Assembly: GCA_003248775.1 (NCBI GenBank)
Contig: QFQX01000028.1
Span: 1 to 55,932, forward strand
Direction: 5' to 3'
DNA from: Shinella sp.
Lineage (GTDB): Bacteria; Pseudomonadota; Alphaproteobacteria; Rhizobiales; Rhizobiaceae
DNA: 55,932 nucleotides
Both the position numbers and the translations under genes were made by a program. The notes below the pieces were generated by a model. The model was not told where the DNA came from and made no database searches. It was given only the letters and a program-made list of their open reading frames with translations. Positions 24,215-33,316 of this stretch are shown piece after piece (the first letter of the stretch is position 1; each line of letters starts with the position of its first letter).

Positions 24215-25897
24215 ATGAATCTGTTAAATCAATTACTTCAGATGTTTAAGAATCTGGCGTCGCTGGGGCAGGCCAGGCTCCTGGCAATGGCTGGCGTCGC
24301 CATCGTTTCCTTCGCGCTCATCATATCGGCCGCAATTTTTGTCAATAAACCTGCCTACGAGACCCTTTATGTCGGCCTTGAGCCCACGGATCTCAACCAG
24401 GTCAGTATTGCACTCGCCGAATCGGGAATCGATTTCGAGACCGGTACCGACGGCAAGAGCCTGAAGGTTCCGGCTGGCATGACCAGCAGGGCCCGTCTTC
24501 TGCTTGCCGAACGCGGTCTGCCGAATAGCGCCAATGCCGGCTATGAACTATTTGACAACGTCGGTTCCCTCGGCTTGACCTCCTTCATGCAGGAAGTGAC
24601 CCGCGTACGCGCCCTTGAAGGCGAAATCGCCCGGACCATCCAGCAGATCAATGGGATCGCCGCGGCCCGCGTTCACATCGTGCTTCCCGACGTCGGCAAT
24701 TTCCGCCGTGGTGAACAGAAGCCGACTGCGTCCGTCATGATTCGTGCGGGCAGCGAGACGGGACGGAAAGCCGCTTCCTCCATCCGCCACATGGTCGCAT
24801 CCGCGGTCCCCGGCCTCGATGTCGAGGACGTTACGATTTTGGACTCCACCGGCCAGCTTCTGGCTTCCGGCGATGAAAGCGGCGGCCCGGCAAACCGATC
24901 GCTCGGTGTCGTGCAGTCCGTACAGCAGGAAATTGAATCGAACATTGACAAGGCTCTTGCTCCCTTCCTGGGCATGGATAACTTCCGCTCCAGCGTAACG
25001 GCCCAGCTCAACACTGATACCCAGCAGATTCAGGAAACCGTCTACGATCCGGAGTCGCGCGTCGAACGTTCGGTCCGGGTGACAAAGGAAGCCCAGAAGT
25101 CGCAGTCGCGTGCTCAGGATACTGCCGCGACCGTTGAACAGAACGTTCCGCAGAGCGCGCCCCAGGGTGGTGCCGGCGGTCCGGAATCTTCCGACGAGGC
25201 GAACAAGAAGGAAGAGCAGACCAACTACGAAATCAACAGCAAGACGATCGCGACCGTCAAGAACAGCTACACGGTCGAGAAGCTTTCTGTTGCCGTCGTG
25301 GTCAACAAGGGTCGCATCGCCAAGATGGTCGGCGAACCTGTCGATCAGGCCAAGATCGATGCCTACCTCGCAGAGATGCAGAAGATCGTTTCCTCTGCCG
25401 CAGGCCTCAACAACGATCGCGGCGACGTCGTCACGCTGACGGCGATGGACTTCCTTGAGAACCAGTTGCTCGAAGAGGCGGCATCCGGCCCCGGCGTCAT
25501 GGATATGCTGAGCCGCAACCTCGGTGGCATCATCAATTCGCTTGCCTTCGTCGCAGTCGCTTTCCTGATTGTCTGGATGGGCATCCGTCCGATGGTTCGC
25601 ACGGCAAACGGCGGTGCGGGTGCTATCGCTGGCGGCTCCGAGCAGGCAGCAGGTCTCGAACTGCCAGACTTCTCGCCTGCTCTCGGCGGCACCGGTGGCG
25701 CACTCATGGATGGCTTCGGTTCGGATTTCGGCTTCGATTCCACCGACGACCTGCTCACCATGGAAGAAGATCCGAATGGCGGCTTCAACCGCCGCGTCAA
25801 GGAAGGTCCGGAGCGGCGTCTCTCCCGCATGGTGGAAATCAGCGAAGAACGCGCCGCCAAGATTCTTCGCAAGTGGGCCGTCGACAAGGCCGCCTGA
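24215..25897 (+). CDS. fliF: Flagellar MS-ring protein FliF
   Basis: A 560-residue inner-membrane ring protein. TM1 is near residues 22-44, then the YscJ-like ring domains (YETLYVGLEPTDLNQ, with LLAERGLPN), a periplasmic Gln/Pro-rich loop, TM2 near 470-490 and a cytoplasmic tail that binds FliG (FDSTDDLLTMEED and the final EERAAKILRKW helix). The start at the MNLLNQL codon gives the usual rhizobial length; a longer frame to 24113 adds a basic extension. Separated from cheT by about 156 bases. Confidence 0.95.
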   Translation: MNLLNQLLQMFKNLASLGQARLLAMAGVAIVSFALIISAAIFVNKPAYETLYVGLEPTDLNQVSIALAESGIDFETGTDGKSLKVPAGMTSRARLLLAERGLPNSANAGYELFDNVGSLGLTSFMQEVTRVRALEGEIARTIQQINGIAAARVHIVLPDVGNFRRGEQKPTASVMIRAGSETGRKAASSIRHMVASAVPGLDVEDVTILDSTGQLLASGDESGGPANRSLGVVQSVQQEIESNIDKALAPFLGMDNFRSSVTAQLNTDTQQIQETVYDPESRVERSVRVTKEAQKSQSRAQDTAATVEQNVPQSAPQGGAGGPESSDEANKKEEQTNYEINSKTIATVKNSYTVEKLSVAVVVNKGRIAKMVGEPVDQAKIDAYLAEMQKIVSSAAGLNNDRGDVVTLTAMDFLENQLLEEAASGPGVMDMLSRNLGGIINSLAFVAVAFLIVWMGIRPMVRTANGGAGAIAGGSEQAAGLELPDFSPALGGTGGALMDGFGSDFGFDSTDDLLTMEEDPNGGFNRRVKEGPERRLSRMVEISEERAAKILRKWAVDKAA

Positions 25898-25920
25898 CAG
25901 TAAAGATGAATTCGATCAAG

Positions 25921-25948
25921 AAACGCGCCGGTTCCCCCGGCGCGTTTT
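25921..25948 (+). terminator. Rho-independent terminator after fliF
   Basis: Stem CGCGCCGG/CCGGCGCG with a five-base loop, extended by A-T pairs and followed by TTTT. It lies 23 bases after the fliF stop and closes the che-fliF unit. Confidence 0.85.
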
Positions 25949-26191
25949 GCGTCTGGACATTAGACCAGGGTCGTTCCCAAGTCCTTTCGCAGGCCGCGCA
26001 GGCTACATAAAGCGACAAATCCGGAAGTTGGGGACGCGCCCTTTCCGGGATGTGATCTTTGGCTCTTTATCTTTTAAAATGCCTATGATTCGTTAGTAGG
26101 AGAGGGCGGTATCGTCTGGCTGTAGAGGCTGGAGACCGGACGTTCGCCAAGCTTTCCCATCATGGAATCATCCTTGCGAGGGGCCAATAAA

Positions 26192-26938
26192 ATGGACTTG
26201 GAGCAATCCAGAGAGGATGCCGGAGGCAGGGCGCGGATGCGTCCGGCCACGGCGGATCCACAACTGTCCATTTCACGCGAGGCCTTGTTGCGCGATCTCG
26301 CTACCGCGGCCCAGTCCGGGCACATGAGTGCGGGTTTGCGCATCCTCACCCGTTACGTTGGCGCAAGTCACTTTCTGCTCGCCCGGTACGATCTTGTGCA
26401 GGAAAACGGACTGGATTTCGTGGTTTCCTCCGATTGGCCTTTCGATCTCGTGCGCAGGCTGGAGAGCGAAATCGCCGCCACCTATTCCCGCACCACGGAG
26501 CTTGAGAAATGTCTGTCGGTACTGCAGCCTAAATTCGGTCTTATGCCCGAAGATGCGGATGTGCCTGATGAAACCAGCCGGCAGTACTGTTCCCTGACGC
26601 TCAGTGTCGGCCGCACTCGTTTTTCGCTCATGCTGCTTTTCGACGAGAACATCGTGCTGTCGCCGGAGCGTCTGCGGGAGGTGGGACTTCTTGCGGGCTA
26701 TTGCGTCAGTCTCACGAACAGCGGCGGCCAGAAGGTCGATCGCGATTTCGATCTGACGGAACGCGAACTCGAATGCTTGTTCTGGATTGCCGAAGGCAAG
26801 ACCTCGGACGAGATTGCCACGATTCTCGGGATCTCGCGCAATACGATCAACAACTACATCACCAGCGTCATGCGCAAGACGGCCACCAAGACACGATCGG
26901 AGGCCATCGCCTACGCGGTGAGAAACAATCTCGTATGA
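26192..26938 (+). CDS. visN: LuxR-type motility regulator VisN
   Basis: A 248-residue regulator. The C-terminal LuxR-type helix-turn-helix begins LTERELECLFWIAEG and includes ISRNTINNYITSVMRK. The N-terminal part resembles an autoinducer-binding fold without a known ligand. The start was set at 26192 because GAGGGG lies eight bases upstream; an ATG at 26162 lacks a site. In S. meliloti VisN and VisR form a heterodimer that activates rem and hence all flagellar classes. It overlaps visR. Confidence 0.92.
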   Translation: MDLEQSREDAGGRARMRPATADPQLSISREALLRDLATAAQSGHMSAGLRILTRYVGASHFLLARYDLVQENGLDFVVSSDWPFDLVRRLESEIAATYSRTTELEKCLSVLQPKFGLMPEDADVPDETSRQYCSLTLSVGRTRFSLMLLFDENIVLSPERLREVGLLAGYCVSLTNSGGQKVDRDFDLTERELECLFWIAEGKTSDEIATILGISRNTINNYITSVMRKTATKTRSEAIAYAVRNNLV

Positions 26939-27702
26939 AGGGAAAAGAGGGAATGGGCTATCCGCCGGGGATGATGGAAGGTGTGCGGGGTGACCAACTC
27001 CCCGCCGGCGCCCGCCATGCGATATCCCGTTCCGATATCTTCCCGAAACTCGTCTCGCTTCAGCGTTCTCTTCATGCCAAGGGCTTTACGGTCCTGAAAC
27101 TCGTCGGCGGCAGCGTCCCCTCCAAGCGTCGCCTGGAGCCGGAATATGAAAGCTGGGGAGCTGCTCTTCCTTCAGGAAGTTCCAGCCTGATCGCCGCCTA
27201 TGGCGAGGCCATGCTCGCCCATCTGGAAACCTCGCTTCTGCCATTGACATGGAGTGCCGAAGATCCGGCAAGTTTTGCCGAGGCTTCGGACTTCACCGCT
27301 TTCGTCCGCCAGTTGAAGCCGCGCATCCTGCCCTATTCGGGTATCGCCTTTCCCGTCAGGCTCGGTGCCGTTGGCAACGGCCTCGTGGTCTTTGCGACGA
27401 CGGGTGGCGTGGATATCCCGGGCGAAGTCATTATCGAGGCTCACGGTCGGTGCGGCCGGATCATGATGGACATTCTTTCGATCGAGGAGCGACGCTCCAT
27501 GCCGGCGGAGGTACTGAGCGATCGTGAAATCGCCTGCCTGCAACTCGCCGGCGACGGCCGCATCAGCGAAGAAATCGCCGACCGGCTCGGACTTTCGGTC
27601 CACACGGTCAACGCCTATCTCGGATCGGCGACGATTAAGCTTGATTCGGTGAACCGCATCCAGGCAATCGCAAAAGCCATTCGGCTGGGTTACATTACCT
27701 GA
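26935..27702 (+). CDS. visR: LuxR-type motility regulator VisR
   Basis: A 255-residue partner of VisN. The C-terminal HTH runs from LSDREIACLQLAGDG through LGLSVHTVNAYLG. The N-terminal domain resembles that of VisN in length and fold. The ATG overlaps the visN stop (ATGA); 26953 is an alternative start with an adjacent GAGGGA. It converges on flhB with 23 bases between them. Confidence 0.92.
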   Translation: MKGKEGMGYPPGMMEGVRGDQLPAGARHAISRSDIFPKLVSLQRSLHAKGFTVLKLVGGSVPSKRRLEPEYESWGAALPSGSSSLIAAYGEAMLAHLETSLLPLTWSAEDPASFAEASDFTAFVRQLKPRILPYSGIAFPVRLGAVGNGLVVFATTGGVDIPGEVIIEAHGRCGRIMMDILSIEERRSMPAEVLSDREIACLQLAGDGRISEEIADRLGLSVHTVNAYLGSATIKLDSVNRIQAIAKAIRLGYIT

Positions 27703-27725
27703 TATAGAGAGGACGCTCGGCGCTA

Positions 27726-28805
27726 TCAGCGCGCGCGACGCTTCGCTCGCGCCGCATAGACACGGTGCACCAGTTCCGCGACGGCCTTGTAGAAGGCCGA
27801 TGGAATGACATTGTCGACCGCGACCTGCGCGAACATGGCGCGCGCAAGCGGCGGATCCTCGAAGATCGGGATGTTGTTCTGCTGCGCGATCTCACGGATC
27901 TTCAAGGCGACCAGATCCTGACCCTTTGCCACCACCACGGGTGCGTCGCTTTCTTCGCGCGCATAGCGCAATGCGACCGCATAGTGCGTCGGGTTGGTGA
28001 TGACGAGCGTCGCGCGCGGCACGTTGTTGATCATGCGCCGGCGGGCGCGGTCACGCGCAATCGAGCGCTGACGAGCCTTTACGATCGGGTCGCCCTGCGA
28101 CTGCTTATGCTCGTCCTTGACGTCCTGCTTGCTCATGCGCAGCTGGGTGTACCAGTGATGACGCGTCCAGAAGAAGTCGATGATTGCGAGTATGGCGGTC
28201 GCAGCCAGAATGACCAGCATGATCCGCTTCAGGATCGCCATGATCTTCACGAAGATCACCTGCGGATCGGAGAACATCGCATCCAGCGCGCCGAAATAGT
28301 CCCGTCGCAATACGAAGACCATCACGACGGAGACGATGATGATCTTGAACAGCGACTTGCCGAATTCGATCAGGCCGGTGACGCTGAACATTCGTTCCCA
28401 GCCCTTGGCAAGCGAAACGCGGTTAGCCTGGGGCCTGATACGCTCCAGAACCAGGTGAGGCATGTTCTGGGCTACGTTCGAACCAATGCCGAACAGAAGG
28501 AACAGGACCGCGGCGGGCAGGAAAAGTGCACTCATTTCCCATCCGAGATGGCTGAAGAGTGATACGACGTCCGTGGATGTCGCAATCTTCCATTGATCCG
28601 GCTGTTCGAAGAGATCCCGCAGGCTTTCCCCGAGCCGGGCTACGCCGGCGGGCACGAAAAAGACGAGATAGATATAGAAGGCGAGGGACGAGGCGAAGAT
28701 CGGAACTTCTCGCGAAGAGGGCGTATTACCCTTCTCGATCGTATCCCTTAGTTTTTTCTCTGTCGGGTCTTCTGTTTTACTGTCTTTATCCTGGTCGTCA
28801 GACAC
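27726..28805 (-). CDS. flhB: Flagellar export switch protein FlhB
   Basis: A 359-residue export-gate component with four membrane spans and a cytoplasmic domain that cleaves itself at NPTH (residues 271-274), switching export from rod/hook to filament subunits. The start is a GTG (VSDDQD) with AAGGA eight bases upstream; the longer frame from an ATG at 28901 runs into the terminator hairpin and adds a non-conserved peptide. It is separated from fliG by 142 bases with a hairpin. Confidence 0.93.
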   Translation of the reverse strand: MSDDQDKDSKTEDPTEKKLRDTIEKGNTPSSREVPIFASSLAFYIYLVFFVPAGVARLGESLRDLFEQPDQWKIATSTDVVSLFSHLGWEMSALFLPAAVLFLLFGIGSNVAQNMPHLVLERIRPQANRVSLAKGWERMFSVTGLIEFGKSLFKIIIVSVVMVFVLRRDYFGALDAMFSDPQVIFVKIMAILKRIMLVILAATAILAIIDFFWTRHHWYTQLRMSKQDVKDEHKQSQGDPIVKARQRSIARDRARRRMINNVPRATLVITNPTHYAVALRYAREESDAPVVVAKGQDLVALKIREIAQQNNIPIFEDPPLARAMFAQVAVDNVIPSAFYKAVAELVHRVYAARAKRRAR

Positions 28806-28879
28806 GTCTGGTTCCTTGTTCGCCAGGGTTCTCTCGCGCCAGCCGACTTGGGTGAAAGCCGCGCTGCGTAGAAAACTAG

Positions 28880-28912
28880 ACGCCCGCCGATTGGCATTCA
28901 ATCGGCGGGCGT
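28880..28912 (-). terminator. Terminator-like hairpin between fliG and flhB
   Basis: A perfect 14-bp stem (28880-28893 with 28899-28912) with a five-base loop, followed on the minus strand by CTAGTTTTC. It lies 35 bases after fliG and upstream of flhB, so flhB may depend on partial read-through or its own promoter. Confidence 0.7.
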
Positions 28913-28947
28913 AAGCAGGCTGGTGTTTTCAACAGTCGTTGCGTGTC

Positions 28948-29988
28948 TCAGGCGGCCTGTGTCTTGTCGCCTTCCGTTTCCTTGAGCTGGATCTGCCCGG
29001 AATTGGCCAGGCGAATGGCTTCCTGTGCCACTGCGCGGCGTGCAATGGCGACTTCGCGTGGATTGATTCCGGCGGTGCCGCTCTGCAGGTCCGATTCGAT
29101 CATGCGACGCGAACGCGGGCTGATCGAGGAGAGCACGCATTCGCGGATCTCCATCGTGGCGCCACGCAGCGCCATCGTAAGGATGTCGCCGGAGATGTCG
29201 TTGAGCAGCATGACGCGGCTGCGCTGCGGCATCGCAAGCAGGTCTTCGAAGAGGAAAATCTTCGGGCGGACCTTGTTGACGGCTTCCCGGCTGATCGATT
29301 CCAGCGAGTTGAGCAGGGTATCGACTTCCGGCTTCTCCAGTTCGTTCATCAGTTCGGCGACCTTCGTCGAACCCGTCGAATTGCGTTCCGCATCGATCTC
29401 GGCAATCAGGTCGTGCACCCGGTTTTCGATGATCTGGGCAGCCTTCGGGCTGACATTCTTCAGGTTAACCGTACGGTTCATGATGTCGGCGCGCCGGCTT
29501 TCCGGCAGCTTCAGGAGAACCTTGGCGCCGAAGGACGACGGAAGCATGGAAAGGATATATGCAACGGTCTGCGGATGCTCGCGCATCAGGAACTTGGCGA
29601 TGAAGTCCGGATCGGCATCCTGCAAACGGTCCCAGATCGAAGCTTCGTAGGCCTGGAATGCGGTTCGGCGGCCCAGCAGGCCATCGACTTCTTCCGGAGT
29701 CAGGCCTTCTTCGAGAATACTCTCGATGGCCTTCGCATTGTCCATGAGGCCCGCACCTTCGGTGAACAGGTCTTCGAATTCATTGACGAGTTCGGCAAGC
29801 TCATCCGGGGGAATGGTCCGAAGTGTCTGGGCCGAGGCAATGATTGTCTGCAGCTCGGCCTGGGTGAAATACTTCAGAAGCTTTCCGGCGACACCTTTTC
29901 CCATGGCAAGCAGTACCGCCGCGGCCTTGTCTGCCTGGGATAGCGGCTTGCCCGTCAGGGGGCCGCCGAAATCGTCAAAGTCCATCAT
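28948..29988 (-). CDS. fliG: Flagellar switch protein FliG
   Basis: A 346-residue rotor protein. The middle domain carries the EHPQT motif (REHPQTVAYIL) and the charged C-terminal torque helix lies in the last 100 residues (IRECVLSSISPRSRRMIESDLQ). FliG binds FliF at its N-terminus, FliM in the middle and MotA at the C-terminus. Two consecutive ATGs open the frame. Confidence 0.95.
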   Translation of the reverse strand: MMDFDDFGGPLTGKPLSQADKAAAVLLAMGKGVAGKLLKYFTQAELQTIIASAQTLRTIPPDELAELVNEFEDLFTEGAGLMDNAKAIESILEEGLTPEEVDGLLGRRTAFQAYEASIWDRLQDADPDFIAKFLMREHPQTVAYILSMLPSSFGAKVLLKLPESRRADIMNRTVNLKNVSPKAAQIIENRVHDLIAEIDAERNSTGSTKVAELMNELEKPEVDTLLNSLESISREAVNKVRPKIFLFEDLLAMPQRSRVMLLNDISGDILTMALRGATMEIRECVLSSISPRSRRMIESDLQSGTAGINPREVAIARRAVAQEAIRLANSGQIQLKETEGDKTQAA

Positions 29989-30017
29989 GGTCTTTCCTCT
30001 CTGGCCCCGGGAGCGGG

Positions 30018-30602
30018 TCAGGATATCTTGGTGCTCATCACTTCGATCAGTTTAACGCCGAAACGGGTATCATCGTTTTCGAGAACGGTGATCTCGCCGC
30101 GAGCGATACGGCGGCCATTGACCATGATCTCGACCGGTTCGCCGATCTTCTTGTCCAGCGCGATGATGGCGCCTTCCTCAAGGCTCATCAAGCCGGAGAC
30201 CTGCATGCGGCTGGAACCGAGCACGATCTGGACATCGATCGGGATATCCATGATCAGGTCGAGATTGGCCGTCAGTGCGCTGCCGGGTTCCTGCGACGTT
30301 GCGGACGAGCCGCCGAAATCGCTGTCGCCGAAGCTTGAACCGCCGAAATCGGAGGTGGAGCCGCCAATTGCCGCGCCACCGAAATCGCTGTCGAAACCCG
30401 CAAGCGGGTCGGCCTTGGCCGCGCCCATTGAAAAGTCGGAGCCGAGATCGGATCCGAAGTCGCTGCCGATATCCGGAAGGGTACCTTCCGCGTCGTTCTT
30501 CAGCACGCCGCGCAGATCATCGACCGCCTGGTCGAAATCGGAGTCCGGCGTCGGCATAGCGAACGCGTCATCTTCGGTCAAAGGTGTTTTCTTTGTAGCC
30601 AT
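30018..30602 (-). CDS. fliN: Flagellar switch protein FliN with long Asp-Phe-Gly linker
   Basis: A 194-residue FliN. The C-terminal SpoA domain (about 115-190) has the usual VQIVLGSSRMQVSGL and VMVNGRRIARGEI-type segments. Before it lies a low-complexity stretch (about 40-105) of repeated DFG and SDFGG units. Enterobacterial FliN has only about 137 residues, so the extension is long, though rhizobial FliN proteins are generally extended. FliN forms the base of the C-ring with FliM and helps dock the export ATPase. It lies 75 bases downstream of fliM. Confidence 0.93.
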   Translation of the reverse strand: MATKKTPLTEDDAFAMPTPDSDFDQAVDDLRGVLKNDAEGTLPDIGSDFGSDLGSDFSMGAAKADPLAGFDSDFGGAAIGGSTSDFGGSSFGDSDFGGSSATSQEPGSALTANLDLIMDIPIDVQIVLGSSRMQVSGLMSLEEGAIIALDKKIGEPVEIMVNGRRIARGEITVLENDDTRFGVKLIEVMSTKIS

Positions 30603-30677
30603 GGATTCATTATTCCCGTTGAAACTTGCCTCAACCTGCCTTTCGTCAAGGCATGCATGAAATGCCTGGTGATGACC

Positions 30678-31625
30678 CTAACCCATCAAATGTCTTAGAA
30701 TTTCATCTTCGCTGCTGACGTTATCCTTGACCCGAACGGTATACTTCTCGCCGGCACGACCGAATTCGCACCGGTACATTTCCTTGCCGTTGGCACTGAC
30801 TTCGACCGTAACGTCGCCCTTCTCTTCGAAAGGAATGACATCGCCGGCCGCGAGCCGCGAGATTGTCTTCAGCGTGAGGGTTTGCAGGCGGATGCGCGCC
30901 TCGAGTGTCACCTGCGAACGGCGAACCTGTTCGGCAATCTGGTCGGCCCATTCCTTGCGGTTGCGCGACATCTGGCCTTTCGACTTCGGCACGGTCACGA
31001 CAGTCTTCAGCAGCGCCTTCTGCGGAATTACCAGATAGAATTCGGAGGATATCGGTCCAAGATCGATGCCCATTCTGATAACCACCGCGAACTGGTCGAT
31101 ATGGTCGTCTTCGGGCTTCGTACGATCTTCCGCATTATGCGGCTTCTCGATGAGTGGTTCGAAACCGCCCGGTGCGTTGACGCCGGAGCGCAGCACGTTG
31201 GCGATCTTGTCGAAGACCATCGAGGAGAGGTCGAGTTCGATTCGCGACAGTGGCCTGTGCACCGGCTCCTCGATCGTTTCCGGAAGCGCACCCAGAAGGT
31301 TTTCCATCAGGGTGATGATGAAGGAGTTGTTGCAGCCGAGCACGAAACCGGGAGACCAGTTGCGCAGCGATGTGTCAGCCAGCACGACATTGTCGCCAAG
31401 ATCGGCGATGACGTCGTTCATGAGACCCGATTCGTGGCCCTTGTAGTGAACCTGCATATCGAGGCCGGTTTCACTGTGGAAGATATCCGGCAGGAATTCC
31501 GAATAGAGGTTTCCGAAGTCCGCGCACAGCTTCTCGACCGTCTTCTTGTCGCCGAGCGCACCGGTGAGCCTGGAGAGCAGCGCGTGATCCATTGCCGGGG
31601 CTGCCTTGGTCTTTGCTTCCGCCAT
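30678..31625 (-). CDS. fliM: Flagellar switch protein FliM
   Basis: A 315-residue C-ring protein from the ATG at 31625, three bases after the motA stop; a TTG two codons upstream is possible. The middle CheC-like domain and C-terminal SpoA domain (GDVIPFEEKGDVTVEVSANG) are present. The N-terminus lacks the enterobacterial CheY-binding motif LSQEEID, as typical for rhizobial FliM, where CheY2 binds a diverged site. Confidence 0.92.
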   Translation of the reverse strand: MAEAKTKAAPAMDHALLSRLTGALGDKKTVEKLCADFGNLYSEFLPDIFHSETGLDMQVHYKGHESGLMNDVIADLGDNVVLADTSLRNWSPGFVLGCNNSFIITLMENLLGALPETIEEPVHRPLSRIELDLSSMVFDKIANVLRSGVNAPGGFEPLIEKPHNAEDRTKPEDDHIDQFAVVIRMGIDLGPISSEFYLVIPQKALLKTVVTVPKSKGQMSRNRKEWADQIAEQVRRSQVTLEARIRLQTLTLKTISRLAAGDVIPFEEKGDVTVEVSANGKEMYRCEFGRAGEKYTVRVKDNVSSEDEILRHLMG

Positions 31626-31627
31626 CG

Positions 31628-32500
31628 TCAAGCCGCCTTGTTCTCGCCGCCGGGGTTCATCATCTCCTGTTCAACCGCATCGATCGACGGACGTTCGTAG
31701 GAGGAGATCGTCTTGCGGCCGTATTCGAGCGCAACCTGCGGAACGGAACCGTTCATGTAGGCGAGCAGGGTCTGCTTGACGATGATGTAGAGGCGATGCT
31801 GCTTGGTCCGCACGATCTTGATCTGTGCCGAGATCGGGTTGCAGATCGAGTAGGACAGGATGATGCCGAGCATGGTGCCGACGAGAGCCGCGCCGATCAG
31901 GCCGCCGAGAACCTCCGGCGATTCGTTGATCTTGCCCATCGCCTTGATAACGCCGAGAACCGCCGCGACGATACCGATCGCCGGGAAGCTGTCGCCCATG
32001 GCGACGATCGAGTGATACGGCTTCATCTTGTCGTGCAGGACGGTGTCAATTTCCTCGTCCATCAGCGCCTCGATCTCATGGGAGCGGGCATTGCCGATGA
32101 TGATGAGGCGGACGTAGTCGCAGACGAATGCGGTCAGTTCCTTGTTTTTCAGAACTGATGGCGCCGCCTGGAAGATCGAGGATTCCTCGGGATTGTCGAT
32201 ATGCGCTTCGATTTCGTTGCGGGACTTGGTTCGCAGGTCACGCATGAGTGAATAAAGAACGCCGAGGACATCGAGATAATCTCGTTCCTTTGGAACGGAG
32301 TATTTGAACGCCTCGCCGATTGCCTTGCCGGAATCTTTGACCACCTTCATCGGGTTGGCCATGATGAAGCCACCCAGACCGGCGCCGCCGATAATCATCA
32401 ATTCGAAAGGCTGCACGAGAACGTTGACATGCCCGCCCATGGCCATGAACCCGCCAAGGATGCAGCCGAAGGTAATAACAAGTCCTATGATAATATTCAT
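31628..32500 (-). CDS. motA: Flagellar stator protein MotA
   Basis: A 290-residue proton-channel subunit with four membrane spans (first near residues 3-22, last two near 170-225 with FPAIGIVAAVLGVIKAM and LGGLIGAALVGTMLGII). The cytoplasmic loop between spans 2 and 3 carries the charged residues that contact FliG. It forms the stator with MotB. It heads a motA-fliM-fliN-fliG unit on the minus strand. Confidence 0.95.
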   Translation of the reverse strand: MNIIIGLVITFGCILGGFMAMGGHVNVLVQPFELMIIGGAGLGGFIMANPMKVVKDSGKAIGEAFKYSVPKERDYLDVLGVLYSLMRDLRTKSRNEIEAHIDNPEESSIFQAAPSVLKNKELTAFVCDYVRLIIIGNARSHEIEALMDEEIDTVLHDKMKPYHSIVAMGDSFPAIGIVAAVLGVIKAMGKINESPEVLGGLIGAALVGTMLGIILSYSICNPISAQIKIVRTKQHRLYIIVKQTLLAYMNGSVPQVALEYGRKTISSYERPSIDAVEQEMMNPGGENKAA

Positions 32501-32682
32501 TTCGTGCCCGCATCTGAACGTTGCTTTTCATTAAAACCGATAAGCGGCTTTCCTTGCGTGAGGCTGTACCTCGATGGCCTCTTCCGTCCCGTTGGAAAGA
32601 TCCTGCCTCAGCGGCGTCCGAGCTCTATGGAAATGGCTCGCAAAAGTAGTTTGGGAGCGTTTGCGAAGGGCCTGGAAACGGC

Positions 32683-32708
32683 AAAAGGCAGGGGGAAATC
32701 CGCCTGCC
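32683..32708 (-). terminator. Terminator after the flgF-fliI-orf unit
   Basis: Stem GGCAGG/CCTGCC continuing through GG/CC with one mismatch and an AAAT loop, followed on the minus strand by TTTT. It lies 39 bases past the end of the 189-residue gene, before the motA promoter region. Confidence 0.65.
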
Positions 32709-32746
32709 GTTCGTAATACGAAGAGCGCTCGCCCGGACTGGCGCCT

Positions 32747-33316
32747 TTATTCGCTGTAGACGGCACCCGTGGAGGTGACGATCTCCCACTTCCCTTCATT
32801 CTGGCGGAAGGCTGCAAGACGGGAGTTGTCCGGAAGGATGGAACCGACCTGAACGATGAAGATGCCCGACTTGTCCTCGATGAGGGCCCGACCGTTGGCG
32901 ACATGGAGGAGCTTGAGATCGCTGCCGCCGGGAAAGGGCTGCATCTCGCGTCCATCGCTGTTCGTCGGGCCTTCGGGGCCGAGACTGGAAACGGTCGCGG
33001 TCGTCAGCGGATCGACGTTCATTTCGGCGGGCAGGTCGGACCTGTTCTCTGCGCTCAACTGATCAGCAGGGACACGATCGATTCCGACGCCGCCATTGCC
33101 GCGCCCCTGCGGCAGATCGCGAAGCGATTCCCACCCGGCGACGCTGACCCCGAACTTGTCCTGATTGAAAAATACGTACCAGGGGAAGGCTGCAGCTGCT
33201 GCTGCGACCGCCATGATACCGCCGGTCAGCCAGCGGTCGAGCGGAGTGGTCCGGTGTTCTTCTGCAACCGGTTCGTGGGACTTAGGATGTTTGTTCCTGC
33301 GGATTAGTTTCATCAC
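32747..33316 (-). CDS. One-helix membrane protein of the flagellar cluster, unknown function
   Basis: A 189-residue protein: about 30 basic, polar residues, one membrane helix near 31-49 (GGIMAVAAAAAAFPWYVFF), then about 140 periplasmic residues. The C-terminal part (LKLLHVANGRALIEDKSG, then FIVQVGSIL) looks like a small beta domain of the kind found in PilP-type secretion proteins; that is a resemblance, not an assignment. It is co-transcribed with fliI, which it follows with a four-base overlap. As I recall, an unnamed gene occupies this position in other rhizobia, so a flagellar role is likely. Confidence 0.8.
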   Translation of the reverse strand: MMKLIRRNKHPKSHEPVAEEHRTTPLDRWLTGGIMAVAAAAAAFPWYVFFNQDKFGVSVAGWESLRDLPQGRGNGGVGIDRVPADQLSAENRSDLPAEMNVDPLTTATVSSLGPEGPTNSDGREMQPFPGGSDLKLLHVANGRALIEDKSGIFIVQVGSILPDNSRLAAFRQNEGKWEIVTSTGAVYSE

